DNA of 64,000 nt from Chryseobacterium daecheongense. GTDB taxonomy: Bacteria; Bacteroidota; Bacteroidia; Flavobacteriales; Weeksellaceae. Both the position numbers and the translations under genes were made by a program. The notes beneath the pieces were generated by a model. That model searched no databases, was not told where the DNA came from, and was given only the letters and a program-made list of their open reading frames with translations. Within the stretch, counting starts at the first letter, position 1. Each line of letters starts with the position of its first letter. The stretch covers positions 4,340,001 through 4,404,000 of the forward strand of contig CP115858.1 in NCBI GenBank assembly GCA_027920525.1. The letters are read 5' to 3'. This document shows, piece by piece, positions 1 through 8,589 of the stretch.

Positions 1-565
1 TTTTACGTAGAAAACTTAAGTGCTCCGGTGTCATATTTAGGTATGAGGCAATATCTTTATACGAAACATGTTGAATAACTGAGGGGTATAATTTAAGAAA
101 ATTTTCATATCGTTCTTGGGATGTTAAAGAAAGGATGTTTACCAGTTTGGTCTGTTGCGTTGTGAGTGCTCCTTGCAATATATTTCTGAAGAAAGTTTCC
201 ATTATTATATGATTAGCCAATAGTTTCTCAAATGAGGGTCTTGATATTTGTAAGACTTCTGTTTTCATAATTGACATTATTGAGTAATCTGAATGTAATC
301 CATTGATAAATGAATTCAGATCTGAGGCCCATAGTCCTGGGGATAAAAATGAGAGAATATGATCTTTCCCATTTTTATCCGTATAGTATGATTTAAGACA
401 TCCTGAAATAATAAAATATATAAAATTACAAGGTTCTCCAGCCAATTGTAAATGAGTTTTACTTTTTATTTTCCTATATTCAAAAAGCTTAGTAAGAGAT
501 ACTTTTAATTCATCATCTACTTTGATATATTCTTCGACATGCTTTAAAAATAATTTGTATACCAT
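1..565 (-). CDS. Crp/Fnr-family transcriptional regulator (3' end outside window, copy A)
   Basis: This is the partial twin of the complete gene at 38066-38671; every base present matches. It would encode a roughly 200-aa protein with an N-terminal cyclic-nucleotide-binding-type beta-barrel and a short C-terminal winged helix. The start codon is at 563-565. The visible part lacks only the last dozen or so codons. The family senses small ligands or redox state and binds palindromic DNA. It faces away from the duplicated region. See the full copy for details. The ligand and targets are not evident from sequence. Confidence 0.85.
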   Translation of the reverse strand, partial: MVYKLFLKHVEEYIKVDDELKVSLTKLFEYRKIKSKTHLQLAGEPCNFIYFIISGCLKSYYTDKNGKDHILSFLSPGLWASDLNSFINGLHSDYSIMSIMKTEVLQISRPSFEKLLANHIIMETFFRNILQGALTTQQTKLVNILSLTSQERYENFLKLYPSVIQHVSYKDIASYLNMTPEHLSFLRK

Positions 566-814
566 TTGTTATTGTTTATTATATATACTGTACTTAGGTT
601 ATTATGACTAATAATTTATCATATCTCTTTTCAATGATTGATCAACAAGATTCTATTTAATAGAGTACTGTTATTTTAATTTCTAATATAATCCCTATAT
701 AGTCAGATAAGTTGTATAAGAAATAAATTATATCAGGCTTAAAGTATTTAATATGCTATATGATACATATTTGCCTATGATATTTAAATTTAGACAAAAA
801 GATGATGTACTATC

Positions 815-870
815 CTTAAGATATCTTAAGAAAATTTAAGCTCTATGGGTAAAACAATATAAAATTTTTG
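815..870 (+). promoter_or_regulatory. Triple CTTAAG-type operator with -7-like box, no gene downstream
   Basis: Three half-sites lie at 10-base intervals: CTTAAG 815-820, CTTAAG 825-830 and TTTAAG 835-840, with A/T spacers. An AATTTTTG box ends at 870, 30 bases after the last half-site, against exactly 29 at the other sites. No ORF of useful length follows before the cassette promoter at 1486. It may be a dead promoter or drive a short RNA. An identical copy is at 38921-38976. Confidence 0.5.
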
Positions 871-1151
871 CGTAGCAATATCTATTCAGAATATTTGTTT
901 CTAATTAGGGAAATTATAAATTGTTATTAATTAGCTTGTTAGTGCAAATGATCGGCAGCAGATGAATGCAAAATAGATAATCATTTAATATAATGAAAAT
1001 TATATTTTAAGGATGGAATTATTAATTATTCATTCTGAGACTGGGCTTATTTTTAAAATAATCTTATCTATCTAATGAGTTTGAGCAAATTCATAAGTAT
1101 TAAGTTGTGGTTTCTTTGCATAGTATATTCTAACTAAAAGGATAATTTTGA

Positions 1152-1208
1152 CAAAAGTAAAAATCACTTGTATTATTTAAAAGCAAACTAGTATCACATT
1201 AATATCAC
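1152..1208 (-). promoter_or_regulatory. Leftward GTGATA-N5-GTGATA promoter
   Basis: On the minus strand two GTGATA repeats (1203-1208 and 1192-1197) are 5 bases apart, and 32 bases further on lies TACTTTTG (1152-1159). The same spacing occurs at 14254-14310 in front of a surface-protein gene. No leftward ORF was found between here and the Crp/Fnr gene ending its 5' side at 565, so the target is unclear. Copy B has it at 39258-39314. Confidence 0.5.
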
Positions 1209-1485
1209 TTATTGGATTTCATAAGATTTCTATGATGGGAATGAATGTATAAATGACGACCTTTAGCTAGTTTACTTTGTTCGTAGAACTTTGAAGCTTT
1301 TTATCATATATTTTCAGGGCATATTACCATTATCAAAGAACTTATTTTGGAATAATTGTAATAATGAATAAAATTTATTTCCTGAATTTGTGATTTGATA
1401 TGAATTTTATTTAACTTTACATTATTCTGTTATGAAAAAATAATGGGTTTTCTTAATTGTACTATAATTGTTAATGATTTCTGTT

Positions 1486-1530
1486 CTTAAGAAATCTTAA
1501 GAGTATTTGAGCTGTATCGTAGTAATTTTG
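1486..1530 (+). promoter_or_regulatory. Cassette promoter: CTTAAG dyad plus TAATTTTG box
   Basis: CTTAAG at 1486-1491 and 1496-1501 (spacer AAAT) form a TTAAG-N4-CTTAA dyad. Exactly 21 bases follow before TAATTTTG at 1523-1530. There is no well-spaced -33 TTTG element, as expected for an activator-dependent promoter. The dyad centre is about 36.5 bases before the end of the -7 box, so close to -41.5 for a start about 5 bases further on. It drives the FISUMP gene with a leader of about 240 bases. Confidence 0.7.
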
Positions 1531-1773
1531 CAAAAGATATTACATAGTAGTGACTAAGGATATTTTTTTTGATCAATATGGGAAGGGTAATTTTTTCAAG
1601 TTCATTTTGATCTTAGATAGTTCTAATGCGATTATTCATTAAAATAATAATAATCATAGTCACAAAAGCTTAAAATTACATCTATAGAAAAATCTTAATT
1701 CTAAAAAAGTTAGGTCTTTTCTATACACTTATTATTATATAATAGCAACTTATAATTTAATAAATTATCACAG

Positions 1774-3756
1774 ATGAGAAAAACACTATTACTAATTTTC
1801 GGATGCTTTTGTTGTATTGCTTTGAGCGGTCAGGTAGGCATCAATAATACGAATCCCAAGGCTACATTAGATGTAATGGCCAAAAACAGTGATGGGAGTA
1901 GCGCGGAGGGTCTTCTTGCCCCTCGTTTAACAGGCGATCAGATTCAATCAGGCAATTCCCGTTATGGTTTGGATCAGGCGGGAACTCTTATTTATGCCAC
2001 TTCTGGAGTAAGTAGCCCAGATGCTGTAACTCAAAATATTACCACTGCTGGTTATTATTACTTTGATGGTACTGCCTGGCAGGTTTTGGGAGGTAGTGCA
2101 GGAGTCTCTGATTATAATATTTATGATTCAGATGGATCTCTTTCGGGTAATCGTCAGGTTGATTTGTCAGGAAAGAACCTTGGTTTTACAGGCGGTAATG
2201 TTGGTGTTGGAATTGCAGTAGCGGATGCTTCAGCAATATTAGATGTAAGCAGTACGACGCAGGGTTTTGCTCCTCCTCGTGTTACCAAAGTACAAAGGGA
2301 TAATATTGTATCCCCAGTTTCCGGTTTGATTGTTTATTGTACAGATTGTGGAGTGGGTTCTACGGGTTGTTTATCCCTGAATTTGGGAACTCCTGGAGCA
2401 CCTAACTGGAGCTGTGTAGGCTCTACAACATCTTCTACCGTGGTAACTTCCGAATGTACCGGTTTTTCAGGTACCTACACTTCGGGCTCAGCCTTATCAG
2501 GAGCCAGTTATAAAGTAACGGTAACGAATAATTCTTTTTCTTCTGCGACGATCAATTTTTCTTCGGGAGATTTGGTTTTAAGTGGTATTACAGGTCTAAC
2601 GGTTGGTACTCCCACTTTTTCAGGAGGATCAGTAAGTGGGAGTAATGTTACTTTGACTTCTGGGCAGACAGTTGTTATAAGCTATCCTATTACGGGTACT
2701 CCGGGAGCCAATGGTACCCTTACGGGTGTCTGGACAAAGCTTTCCCTTTCTTGTACGAGTAGCCAAATAGTAGGTAAGGGTACTGCCCGTTTTACTCTTC
2801 CTCAAAACCTGTATGTTGCTTCTGTGAATTTGGGAGGAACAGGAGATGTCCAGGGAGTTGTAGATAACGGATCTAATAAGCTTACGATTCAAGTCCCTTA
2901 TACTGGAGGGAAAGGTAGTTATGACGCTTATACGAGCGCATGGATTTCCAATAATTCAGGAAGTGGCCAGGGAGGAGACACTAATAAGTTTAGGGTTTCT
3001 TATCCTGCGGGAACGTTTAGTAGTTCGGGAAGTATTGCGGTGAGTATTGAGGTAGATGGGGATGGTAGTTTTAATGCCTTAAAGCTTCTTCCTGGAAATA
3101 CTATGGTTTTGGGAACGCTTCCTTTTGCTCACAATGGCATTTATGATGGCGATATCATCATCCATATTGTAACGTGTGGAGCATTTATAGCACCGGGAGT
3201 CTTTAAGGCGTTTATGTGTCATAATTTAGGGGCTGATATGAATGCAGATCCCTTCCAACCTTCGGCCTCTATTCACGGAGCTAAATACCAATGGGGAGCT
3301 AAGACAGGCCAGGCAGGACGTTATATAAGCCAGGCGGATGATCAGGCTAATAGTGGTGCTATTGGAGGATGGATTAGTTCTCCGCTTCCTAATAACAGCT
3401 GGTCTGATACAACGAAGACTGCGCAGGATCCATGTCCTGTAGGATATAGGGTTCCTACAAATGACCAATGGCAGAAGGTGATTGCTAATAATAGCTTCAC
3501 TACTACAGGGACCTGGACAAATAGCCCAACGAATTACAGCAGTGGAGGCAAGTTTGGAAATACATTATTTCTGCCAGCCGCCGGCAGCCGTAACAACGTG
3601 AATGGAGCCCTGTTCAGCCGTGGCAACAACGGGTACTATTGGAGCAGTACGCAGTACGCAAGTGCCTACGCCTACAACTTGAACTTTGGTAGCACCGGGG
3701 TGAATGTCATCACAAACCGTACAAACGGGTACAGTGTTCGTTGTATTCAGGAATAG
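1774..3756 (+). CDS. Secreted FISUMP-domain (Fib_succ_major) protein, cassette gene 1, copy A
   Basis: A 660-residue exported protein. Residues 1-19 form a signal peptide (basic MRK, hydrophobic stretch, ending SGQ). A 'VGINNTNPKATLDV' segment follows, as in many Flavobacteriia surface or tail-fibre-like proteins. The middle is Gly/Ser/Thr-rich and probably beta-structured. From about residue 476 (FKAFMCHNLG) to the end lies a FISUMP domain with the signatures CPVGYRVPT, LPAAG, YYWSS and SVRCI; this domain is related to C-type-lectin-like folds. From about base 3570 (residue 600) composition changes abruptly: GC rises and AAC, TAC and GCC codons become frequent, as in variable regions of diversity-generating retroelements. 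The function is unknown; surface ligand binding is an inference. All three intact copies encode the same protein. Confidence 0.85.
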   Translation: MRKTLLLIFGCFCCIALSGQVGINNTNPKATLDVMAKNSDGSSAEGLLAPRLTGDQIQSGNSRYGLDQAGTLIYATSGVSSPDAVTQNITTAGYYYFDGTAWQVLGGSAGVSDYNIYDSDGSLSGNRQVDLSGKNLGFTGGNVGVGIAVADASAILDVSSTTQGFAPPRVTKVQRDNIVSPVSGLIVYCTDCGVGSTGCLSLNLGTPGAPNWSCVGSTTSSTVVTSECTGFSGTYTSGSALSGASYKVTVTNNSFSSATINFSSGDLVLSGITGLTVGTPTFSGGSVSGSNVTLTSGQTVVISYPITGTPGANGTLTGVWTKLSLSCTSSQIVGKGTARFTLPQNLYVASVNLGGTGDVQGVVDNGSNKLTIQVPYTGGKGSYDAYTSAWISNNSGSGQGGDTNKFRVSYPAGTFSSSGSIAVSIEVDGDGSFNALKLLPGNTMVLGTLPFAHNGIYDGDIIIHIVTCGAFIAPGVFKAFMCHNLGADMNADPFQPSASIHGAKYQWGAKTGQAGRYISQADDQANSGAIGGWISSPLPNNSWSDTTKTAQDPCPVGYRVPTNDQWQKVIANNSFTTTGTWTNSPTNYSSGGKFGNTLFLPAAGSRNNVNGALFSRGNNGYYWSSTQYASAYAYNLNFGSTGVNVITNRTNGYSVRCIQE

Positions 3757-3778
3757 GTTTTCATTTTTCATATTAAGC

Positions 3779-3814
3779 AAACCCTTGGTGGCTTTTGCCA
3801 CTAAGGGTTTTTTT
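3779..3814 (+). terminator. Rho-independent terminator after FISUMP gene
   Basis: A stem of about 14 bp (AAACCCTTGGTGGC paired with GCCACTAAGGGTTT, one mismatch) has a TTTT loop and is followed by a T run. It lies 23 bases after the stop codon, so gene 1 is probably transcribed mostly alone. The same hairpin is preserved in the decayed cassette. Confidence 0.8.
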
Positions 3815-3959
3815 ACTATTTAATGTCCCGGTTTAGGGATAAACTGGATTTTTCTTACCATACTTAACTTATAGTTGAGCTTTGTTTATCGTGTATTTTT
3901 AAGAATAGTCCGTGTTATAGATGTAGTTTATCAAAATTTACAGATCATAATTTTTATCT

Positions 3960-5294
3960 ATGAAAAAAATAATAGTATTAATTTTAGGGATTTTCTTTTT
4001 GGTATCCAAAGGGCAGGATATTGCAATGGATTTTCCTTATTTTAAAGGCAAGAGCTACGATTTTGTGCTCTTTCAGGGGAGTGAGGCCAAAACAGTGTTC
4101 CAAGGGACAATTCCTGAAAACGGGAAGTTTATTTTACATATTCCCAAGGAGTATGCTCCCTATCGGGGTATGAGTCGTTGGCTTATCACCGGGAGTAAAG
4201 AAGGGGGCGGACTTGATCTGCTGATCCCGGGGCACAGCTTCTCGGTAAGCTGCAGTGAAGAAAAGCCCACGGATAAGAACATTATCTACACCAATAATAC
4301 GGAAATCCCTGAGCTTAATAGTCTTTATAAAAAAGAGCAGGCGATCTTCGCCAGATATGGAGCCATGCTCCAGGCCACGAAATCTTTTTCAAAGACGGAT
4401 AAAAACTATTTGATTTTTGAAAAAGAGGCTCAAACTCAAGTTCAGGCTTATGGGGATTATCAGGGAGAGCTAAAGAAAAACAAGAGTTATGCATCAGGCC
4501 TTATCAATATCATTAATATTACCCAGGGTATAGGAACTGGTCTTTTTGAAGCGGAGGAAGAAAAGGCAAAAAACATCAGTGATTATATTACCAGGGATCT
4601 CGATTGGGACGCCCTGTATACTTCCGGGCACTGGACGGAGGTGATCGCTTCCTGGGCAGATATTCATGCCTTAGTATTGGAGGATCCTAAGTCCTTTGCC
4701 AAAGATGTAGAAACCGTAAGCTCCCGAATCAAAAATCCTGCGGAGTATAGGGATTTTGCAGAAAGACTGGCCGTGGCGTTCACCCGTAACGGGAGAGATG
4801 ATTTTATCAGTGCTATTACGCCCATCATCAGGGCTTGCGGCAAGATAAGTTCTTTCGAAGGCCCCTTATCTGTTTTTGTATCTGCAGCAGTAGGAATGCA
4901 GGCTCCAGATCTTGATCTTCGTGCTTCGGGATATAAAGTTCTTAAAAGTAGTTCCTTTTCAGGAAAGGGTTATGATAAAACACTATTACTTTTTTACCGA
5001 TCAGATTGTGGTCCCTGTGAAGATCTTTTAAAAGATCTTAGTGGGAAATATGATATGCTAAAATCAAGAGGGGTTCATATAATCTCTGTCTCCGGTGATC
5101 AGGCAGAATCGTTATTTAAAGAAAAGGGCAAGGAATTACCCTGGGAGGATAAATATTGTGATTATAAAGGTTTTGAAGGGGTTAATTTTAGAAATTACGG
5201 TATATCGGGTACCCCTACTGTTTTTCTAATTGATGGTGAGGGTAAAATAATAGAAAGAAGGGCTTCCCTAACGGATATTATGGGAAGGTTATGA
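3960..5294 (+). CDS. Exported thioredoxin-like (TlpA/ResA-type) protein, cassette gene 2, copy A
   Basis: A 444-residue protein with an N-terminal signal peptide (MKKIIVLILGIFFLVSKGQ). Residues 20-110 look like the beta-rich N-terminal domain found in Bacteroidota thioredoxin-like proteins. A helical middle follows (about 110-300). The C-terminal thioredoxin fold (about 315-444) has the active site CGPC at residues 350-353 (bases 5007-5018) and a cis-Pro-type GTPTVFLID segment. It probably acts as a periplasmic or envelope disulfide reductase; the partner is unknown. It follows the FISUMP gene after a terminator and a 200-base gap, so a separate weak promoter is likely. Residues about 82-117 (bases 4205-4310) differ strongly from copy M although the rest is almost identical. 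Confidence 0.85.
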   Translation: MKKIIVLILGIFFLVSKGQDIAMDFPYFKGKSYDFVLFQGSEAKTVFQGTIPENGKFILHIPKEYAPYRGMSRWLITGSKEGGGLDLLIPGHSFSVSCSEEKPTDKNIIYTNNTEIPELNSLYKKEQAIFARYGAMLQATKSFSKTDKNYLIFEKEAQTQVQAYGDYQGELKKNKSYASGLINIINITQGIGTGLFEAEEEKAKNISDYITRDLDWDALYTSGHWTEVIASWADIHALVLEDPKSFAKDVETVSSRIKNPAEYRDFAERLAVAFTRNGRDDFISAITPIIRACGKISSFEGPLSVFVSAAVGMQAPDLDLRASGYKVLKSSSFSGKGYDKTLLLFYRSDCGPCEDLLKDLSGKYDMLKSRGVHIISVSGDQAESLFKEKGKELPWEDKYCDYKGFEGVNFRNYGISGTPTVFLIDGEGKIIERRASLTDIMGRL

Positions 5295-5351
5295 TAAGAT
5301 CGTAAAATAGAAAGTTTTGCTTTCATAGGAAAAAATAAAAAAATAGAAGTA

Positions 5352-5582
5352 TTGATAACAAAAGATAAAATATTTTCAATGAGTATTGATGAAGCTTTCA
5401 TAGAAGAACATTTATTAGGAAAAAGCCCTAAAGAAATAGTTTGTTTTATGTCCAAAGTTCCAGATGCAGAAAAGGGTAATGAGTGGATGTATGTTACTAA
5501 AAAATACTTGTGGGGGATGTATAAAAGGAGGCTTTATTTGTATTTTCATAATGGAGTGGTGAGCGAATATTATTGTGAGTAA
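5352..5582 (+). CDS. Small ORF of unknown function, cassette gene 3, copy A
   Basis: A 76-residue ORF that can begin only at TTG 5352 or at an internal ATG (5379). The same frame stays open upstream to the two stops that end the thioredoxin-like gene, and that stretch also reads like protein (KIESFAFIGKNKK). The ATG overlapping the upstream stop (TTATGATAA) would enter this frame if one base were removed, so the original start may have been lost to a frameshift shared by all three copies. No signal peptide or known domain is seen. The sequence is Lys/Tyr-rich and ends VSEYYCE. It may be a pseudogene remnant. Confidence 0.45.
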   Translation: MITKDKIFSMSIDEAFIEEHLLGKSPKEIVCFMSKVPDAEKGNEWMYVTKKYLWGMYKRRLYLYFHNGVVSEYYCE

Positions 5583-5684
5583 CAAAAAGTGGAAGATCTG
5601 GATAATCCCCTTGGAATTATAATTAATAGAGCGGGATCGATGAACACAAGATAACCTATAATAAATAAACTAAAATCCATAAAA

Positions 5685-6191
5685 ATGAAAAGAGTACTAT
5701 TAATCAGTATGTTGTTTATTGGAAGTTTGTATAATGGACAAATAGCAATAGGAAAGTCTGAGCTTACTAATGAGTCTGTTTCTCTGGAGTTCTCTGGTGC
5801 AGAAAACCGGGGTCTTATCCTGCCTTATGTAGAAGATAAGACAGGTATCACCGAAAATGGGACTTTTATATTTGATACAACAGACAAAAAGGTAAAATTA
5901 TTAAGTAGTGGTGTATGGCATGATTTGAGTGTTGATCCGGGAGGAGTTGTAGATTTAAGCGATCAAAAGGATAGGGAAGAAAATGCAGACGGTAAGGTGG
6001 GTATTGGTAAGCAAAGCGCTGTTATGGGTATTCTGGTCCTTGAGGACAGTGATAAGGCCATGATTCTCCCTAAGGTGGCTAGTCCCCATTTAAATATCAT
6101 CAATCCTTCTGCCGGAATGATGGTGTATGATACAGTAGCTCGTCAGTTAGCCGTTTATAATGGGAGTGTATGGTCTTTTTGGAAGCCATAA
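5685..6191 (+). CDS. Exported small protein of unknown function, cassette gene 4, copy A
   Basis: A 168-residue protein with a signal peptide (MKRVLLISMLFIGSLYNGQ). It has two short segments of the kind seen in Flavobacteriia surface proteins: NRGLILPYV...GTFIFDT and AMILPKV...GMMVYDT, each followed by a variant of 'lavYNGSVW'. This duplicated pattern also occurs in the 660-aa and 361-aa proteins, so it may be a minimal version of the same architecture. No anchoring motif or catalytic site is visible. It lies about 100 bases after gene 3 and is followed by a strong terminator. Copy M differs by one residue near position 38 (Gly to Asp). Confidence 0.75.
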   Translation: MKRVLLISMLFIGSLYNGQIAIGKSELTNESVSLEFSGAENRGLILPYVEDKTGITENGTFIFDTTDKKVKLLSSGVWHDLSVDPGGVVDLSDQKDREENADGKVGIGKQSAVMGILVLEDSDKAMILPKVASPHLNIINPSAGMMVYDTVARQLAVYNGSVWSFWKP

Positions 6192-6302
6192 AACCATAAA
6201 AAAACCATAAAAGATATGGCGTTATAGCTACAGTTATAGCTATTAATCATAGGAGGTAAGTTGTCATGATCATTCTTTATTCTTTACCTATTCTTTCAAA
6301 AC

Positions 6303-6340
6303 AGAAGTCTATCTTTTTTAAAAAGATGGACTTCTTTATT
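6303..6340 (+). terminator. Terminator at the end of the cassette operon
   Basis: A long hairpin (AGAAGTC.ATCTTTTT paired with AAAAAGAT.GACTTCT) is followed by TTTATTTT. It closes the four-ORF cassette. The outward promoter lies only about 40 bases further on. Confidence 0.8.
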
Positions 6341-6377
6341 TTATTTAAGCTTATAAAGTTTTTAGATTTATCATTCT

Positions 6378-6422
6378 CTTAATATATCTTAAGTTAATTA
6401 TTGATGCTATAAGCTAATTTTG
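6378..6422 (+). promoter_or_regulatory. Outward-facing cassette-end promoter, drives GMC oxidoreductase
   Basis: CTTAAT 6378-6383 and CTTAAG 6388-6393 flank an ATAT spacer. After exactly 21 bases comes TAATTTTG at 6415-6422. The 5.1-kb repeat ends at 6435, just past the expected start of transcription. The GMC gene follows at 6735, giving a leader of about 300 bases. The equivalent site in cassette M feeds a different gene. Confidence 0.7.
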
Positions 6423-6734
6423 TAATACAAGCTATTCTATTTCAGTGCTTTGGATAAATGAGTGATTGATTCCCGTAAGTATTTATTTTTAACCGTGTCA
6501 TCTAATTTACAGCTTGATAATTCGGAGTGATAGAATTTGGATTTTTATGATAGAGAGCTGTTCTTGAATTTTTAAGAAAAAAATATAGACTTATACCCAA
6601 CAATTATCTCAACATTTTAAAGTGAGCAGAAATGCTATTATAGTTGGAAGACAAGATTTTTAGTTTAACTAAACCTTGGATGTTAAATTACTTAATAAGA
6701 GATACTAACATATTTATAAAATATAATTAATTAT

Positions 6735-8288
6735 ATGGGAAAACAAGAAAATACTATAGGTCAGAAATATGATCATATTGTAATAGGTGCAGGGTCAGCC
6801 GGATGTATTTTAACAAGGAGATTACTTGACGCGGGTAAAAAAGTTTTGCTTATTGAGGCTGGGCCTATTGATAATAAACCCGAAATACATGATCCAATGG
6901 GATCTATAGCATTATGGAATTCGGATGTTGATTGGGCCTTTGAGACAGAGCCTCAAAAATTTGCTAATAATCGTAGGTTACCCTTTCCCAGGGGAAAAAC
7001 TTTGGGAGGGAGCAGTTCATTTAATGGAATGATCTATGTAAGAGGTGCAAAACAAGATTTTGATACCTGGGCCTATTTGGGAAACCATGGTTGGGATTAT
7101 GAATCAGTAAAAAATAATTTTAAAAGATTCGAGCAATTTATTCCTGAAGAGGATGCTATTAATAAGGATGAATTGGGAACTAAGGGTGATTTGCCTATAA
7201 CTTTAAATCCCCAACCGACCGATATTACAAAGGCGTTCATTGCCGATGCTGTTGATTTGGGAATTCCTTATAACCCAAATTATAATGATGGTAATGAGAT
7301 GTTTGGGGCCTATCATACATGGTTAACCCTTAAAGATAACAAAAGGATGAGTAGTTGGGTTGCTTTCCTGGAGCCTTTAAAAAATCATCCTAATCTTACT
7401 GTTTTGGTTAATGCCAATGTTACTCGGGTAGTATTTTCTGGCGAAACAGCAGTTGGTGTAGCATATACCATTGATTCTTCCGAAGATGAAGAACAAGCTT
7501 ATGCGAAAGATGATATTATATTAAGTGCAGGTTCAATTAATACTCCAAAGATATTAATGCTGTCAGGAATAGGAGATCAGGAGCATCTTAAAGAAGTAGG
7601 TATTAGTTCTAAAGTACATTTACCAGGTGTGGGACAGAATTTACAAGACCATATTAATGTTCCGCATGTATGGGAGACACATGAAAATATTCCTCTGTCT
7701 AAAGCCCAAGGTTTGGAAGGAACATTTTTTTGGAAAACAAAACCAGATATGAAGGTACCGGACATGCAACCAATTCTTATAACATTTCCATATCCCATGG
7801 AAAAATCACCTGAAAATGGTTTTACAATTGTTTCAACATTATTACACCCACAAAGTAGAGGGATAATTAAACTAAAATCAAACAACCCCAATGATAAACC
7901 TATTATTGATCCGAGATTTTTAGAAGATCCGGATGATTTGAATGCACTTGTACTGCAAACGCTTTTTCTTCGTAAATTAGTTACTGGAAAGCAAATGGGG
8001 TCGCTTATTAAAAAGGAATTTTCTCCAGGAGCTGAAGTTGATAGTATTGAAGATCTTGAAAACTTTATTAAGGCCCATGCTGTCAGTGATCACCACCAAG
8101 TGGGTACAGCTAAAATGGGTGTAGACAAAATGGCAGTTGTCGACCCACGGTTAAAGGTATATGGTGTTAAGAATCTTAGAGTAGCTGATGGCTCTATCAT
8201 GCCAATGATAAACACAGGTAATACAAACGCAGCTTGCATTATGATCGGAGACCGTGCTGCTGACTTTATACTAAATTCGGAAATATAG
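6735..8288 (+). CDS. GMC-family FAD-dependent oxidoreductase (choline dehydrogenase-like), copy A
   Basis: A 517-residue flavoprotein of the glucose-methanol-choline family. The FAD-binding GAGSAG motif is at residues 18-23, and the family's first signature (FPRGKTLGGSSSFNGM) is near 92. The second signature region is around AGSINTPKILMLSGIG. The catalytic His pair lies at about 453-454 (SDHHQVGTAKMG), and the C-terminal block NLRVADGSIMP...TGNTN carries the family's last conserved Asn/His position. It has no signal peptide and is therefore probably cytoplasmic, oxidising an alcohol to an aldehyde. The substrate cannot be read from sequence. It is expressed from the outward cassette promoter. 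The start ATG is preceded by an A/T-rich leader, normal for this group. Copy B (44841-46394) encodes the same protein. Confidence 0.92.
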   Translation: MGKQENTIGQKYDHIVIGAGSAGCILTRRLLDAGKKVLLIEAGPIDNKPEIHDPMGSIALWNSDVDWAFETEPQKFANNRRLPFPRGKTLGGSSSFNGMIYVRGAKQDFDTWAYLGNHGWDYESVKNNFKRFEQFIPEEDAINKDELGTKGDLPITLNPQPTDITKAFIADAVDLGIPYNPNYNDGNEMFGAYHTWLTLKDNKRMSSWVAFLEPLKNHPNLTVLVNANVTRVVFSGETAVGVAYTIDSSEDEEQAYAKDDIILSAGSINTPKILMLSGIGDQEHLKEVGISSKVHLPGVGQNLQDHINVPHVWETHENIPLSKAQGLEGTFFWKTKPDMKVPDMQPILITFPYPMEKSPENGFTIVSTLLHPQSRGIIKLKSNNPNDKPIIDPRFLEDPDDLNALVLQTLFLRKLVTGKQMGSLIKKEFSPGAEVDSIEDLENFIKAHAVSDHHQVGTAKMGVDKMAVVDPRLKVYGVKNLRVADGSIMPMINTGNTNAACIMIGDRAADFILNSEI

Positions 8289-8322
8289 TGTTATTTTAAT
8301 ATTGAATATTTGATTAGTTTTT

Positions 8323-8354
8323 AAAGGCCTGGATTAAAATAATCCAGGCCTTTT
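8323..8354 (+). terminator. Terminator after GMC gene
   Basis: AAAGGCCTGGATT pairs with AATCCAGGCCTTTT around a short A-rich loop, ending in T residues. It lies about 35 bases after the GMC stop codon. Copy B: 46429-46460. Confidence 0.85.
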
Positions 8355-8544
8355 ATATAAGATATCATAAAAGTAAATAATTCACATATGATAAAATTCT
8401 TAAAATATAATATATATGATAAATACTTTCGTATATGTATAGATTTTATATTAGAAAGTATATAGAACAAAGATAAATGGTGAAAAATCTTCCTTTTACT
8501 TGGAGCTTTTTTATACAAAAAAACATTAAATTCAATAGAAAGTG

Positions 8545-8589
8545 AATAATATTTCTTAAGATTATTATCAGTTGGATGATTTACCTTTG
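8545..8589 (+). promoter_or_regulatory. CTTAAG-type promoter for surface protein
   Basis: One clear half-site CTTAAG (8555-8560) and a poor distal half (AATAAT 8545-8550). TACCTTTG follows at 8582-8589 after exactly 21 bases. It lies about 175 bases before the surface-protein start. Copy B: 46651-46695. Confidence 0.6.

Larger units (their letters stand above)
566..1773. other. 1.2-kb AT-rich intergenic region with three promoter-like elements
   Basis: No ORF of 60 codons or more exists here on either strand. It contains a triple CTTAAG-type array (815-840), a leftward GTGATA-type promoter (1152-1208) and the cassette promoter (1486-1530). The first two have no recognisable gene downstream, so I read the region as the remains of lost genes, or possibly as source of short RNAs. 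The part from 1335 onward belongs to the 5.1-kb cassette repeat. An identical region is at 38672-39879. Confidence 0.6.
1335..6435 (+). repeat. 5.1-kb cassette repeat, copy A
   Basis: The unit occurs at 1335-6435, 23501-28599 and 39441-44541. It holds a CTTAAG-operator promoter, four ORFs (660, 444, 76 and 168 aa) and, in its last 60 bases, a second CTTAAG promoter pointing out of the unit. Copies A and B appear identical. Copy M differs by a handful of single bases, two homopolymer indels and one 105-bp divergent patch. A decayed relative is at about 21240-22090. No transposase lies within it and no terminal inverted repeats or target-site duplications were seen, so spread by homologous recombination is more likely than transposition. 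Confidence 0.92.

Noticed and set aside
3565..3801. Minus-strand open frame of 78 codons opposite the FISUMP tail (also in the other two cassettes)
   Set aside because: It is a shadow of the plus-strand gene, with no start context or promoter. Conservation follows from the plus strand.
3889..3901. TTTAAG near the start of the thioredoxin-like gene as another CTTAAG operator
   Set aside because: It has only one poor half-site and no -7 box 21 bases downstream.
7577..7891. Minus-strand open frame of 104 codons within the GMC gene
   Set aside because: It is a shadow frame inside a gene with complete family motifs.
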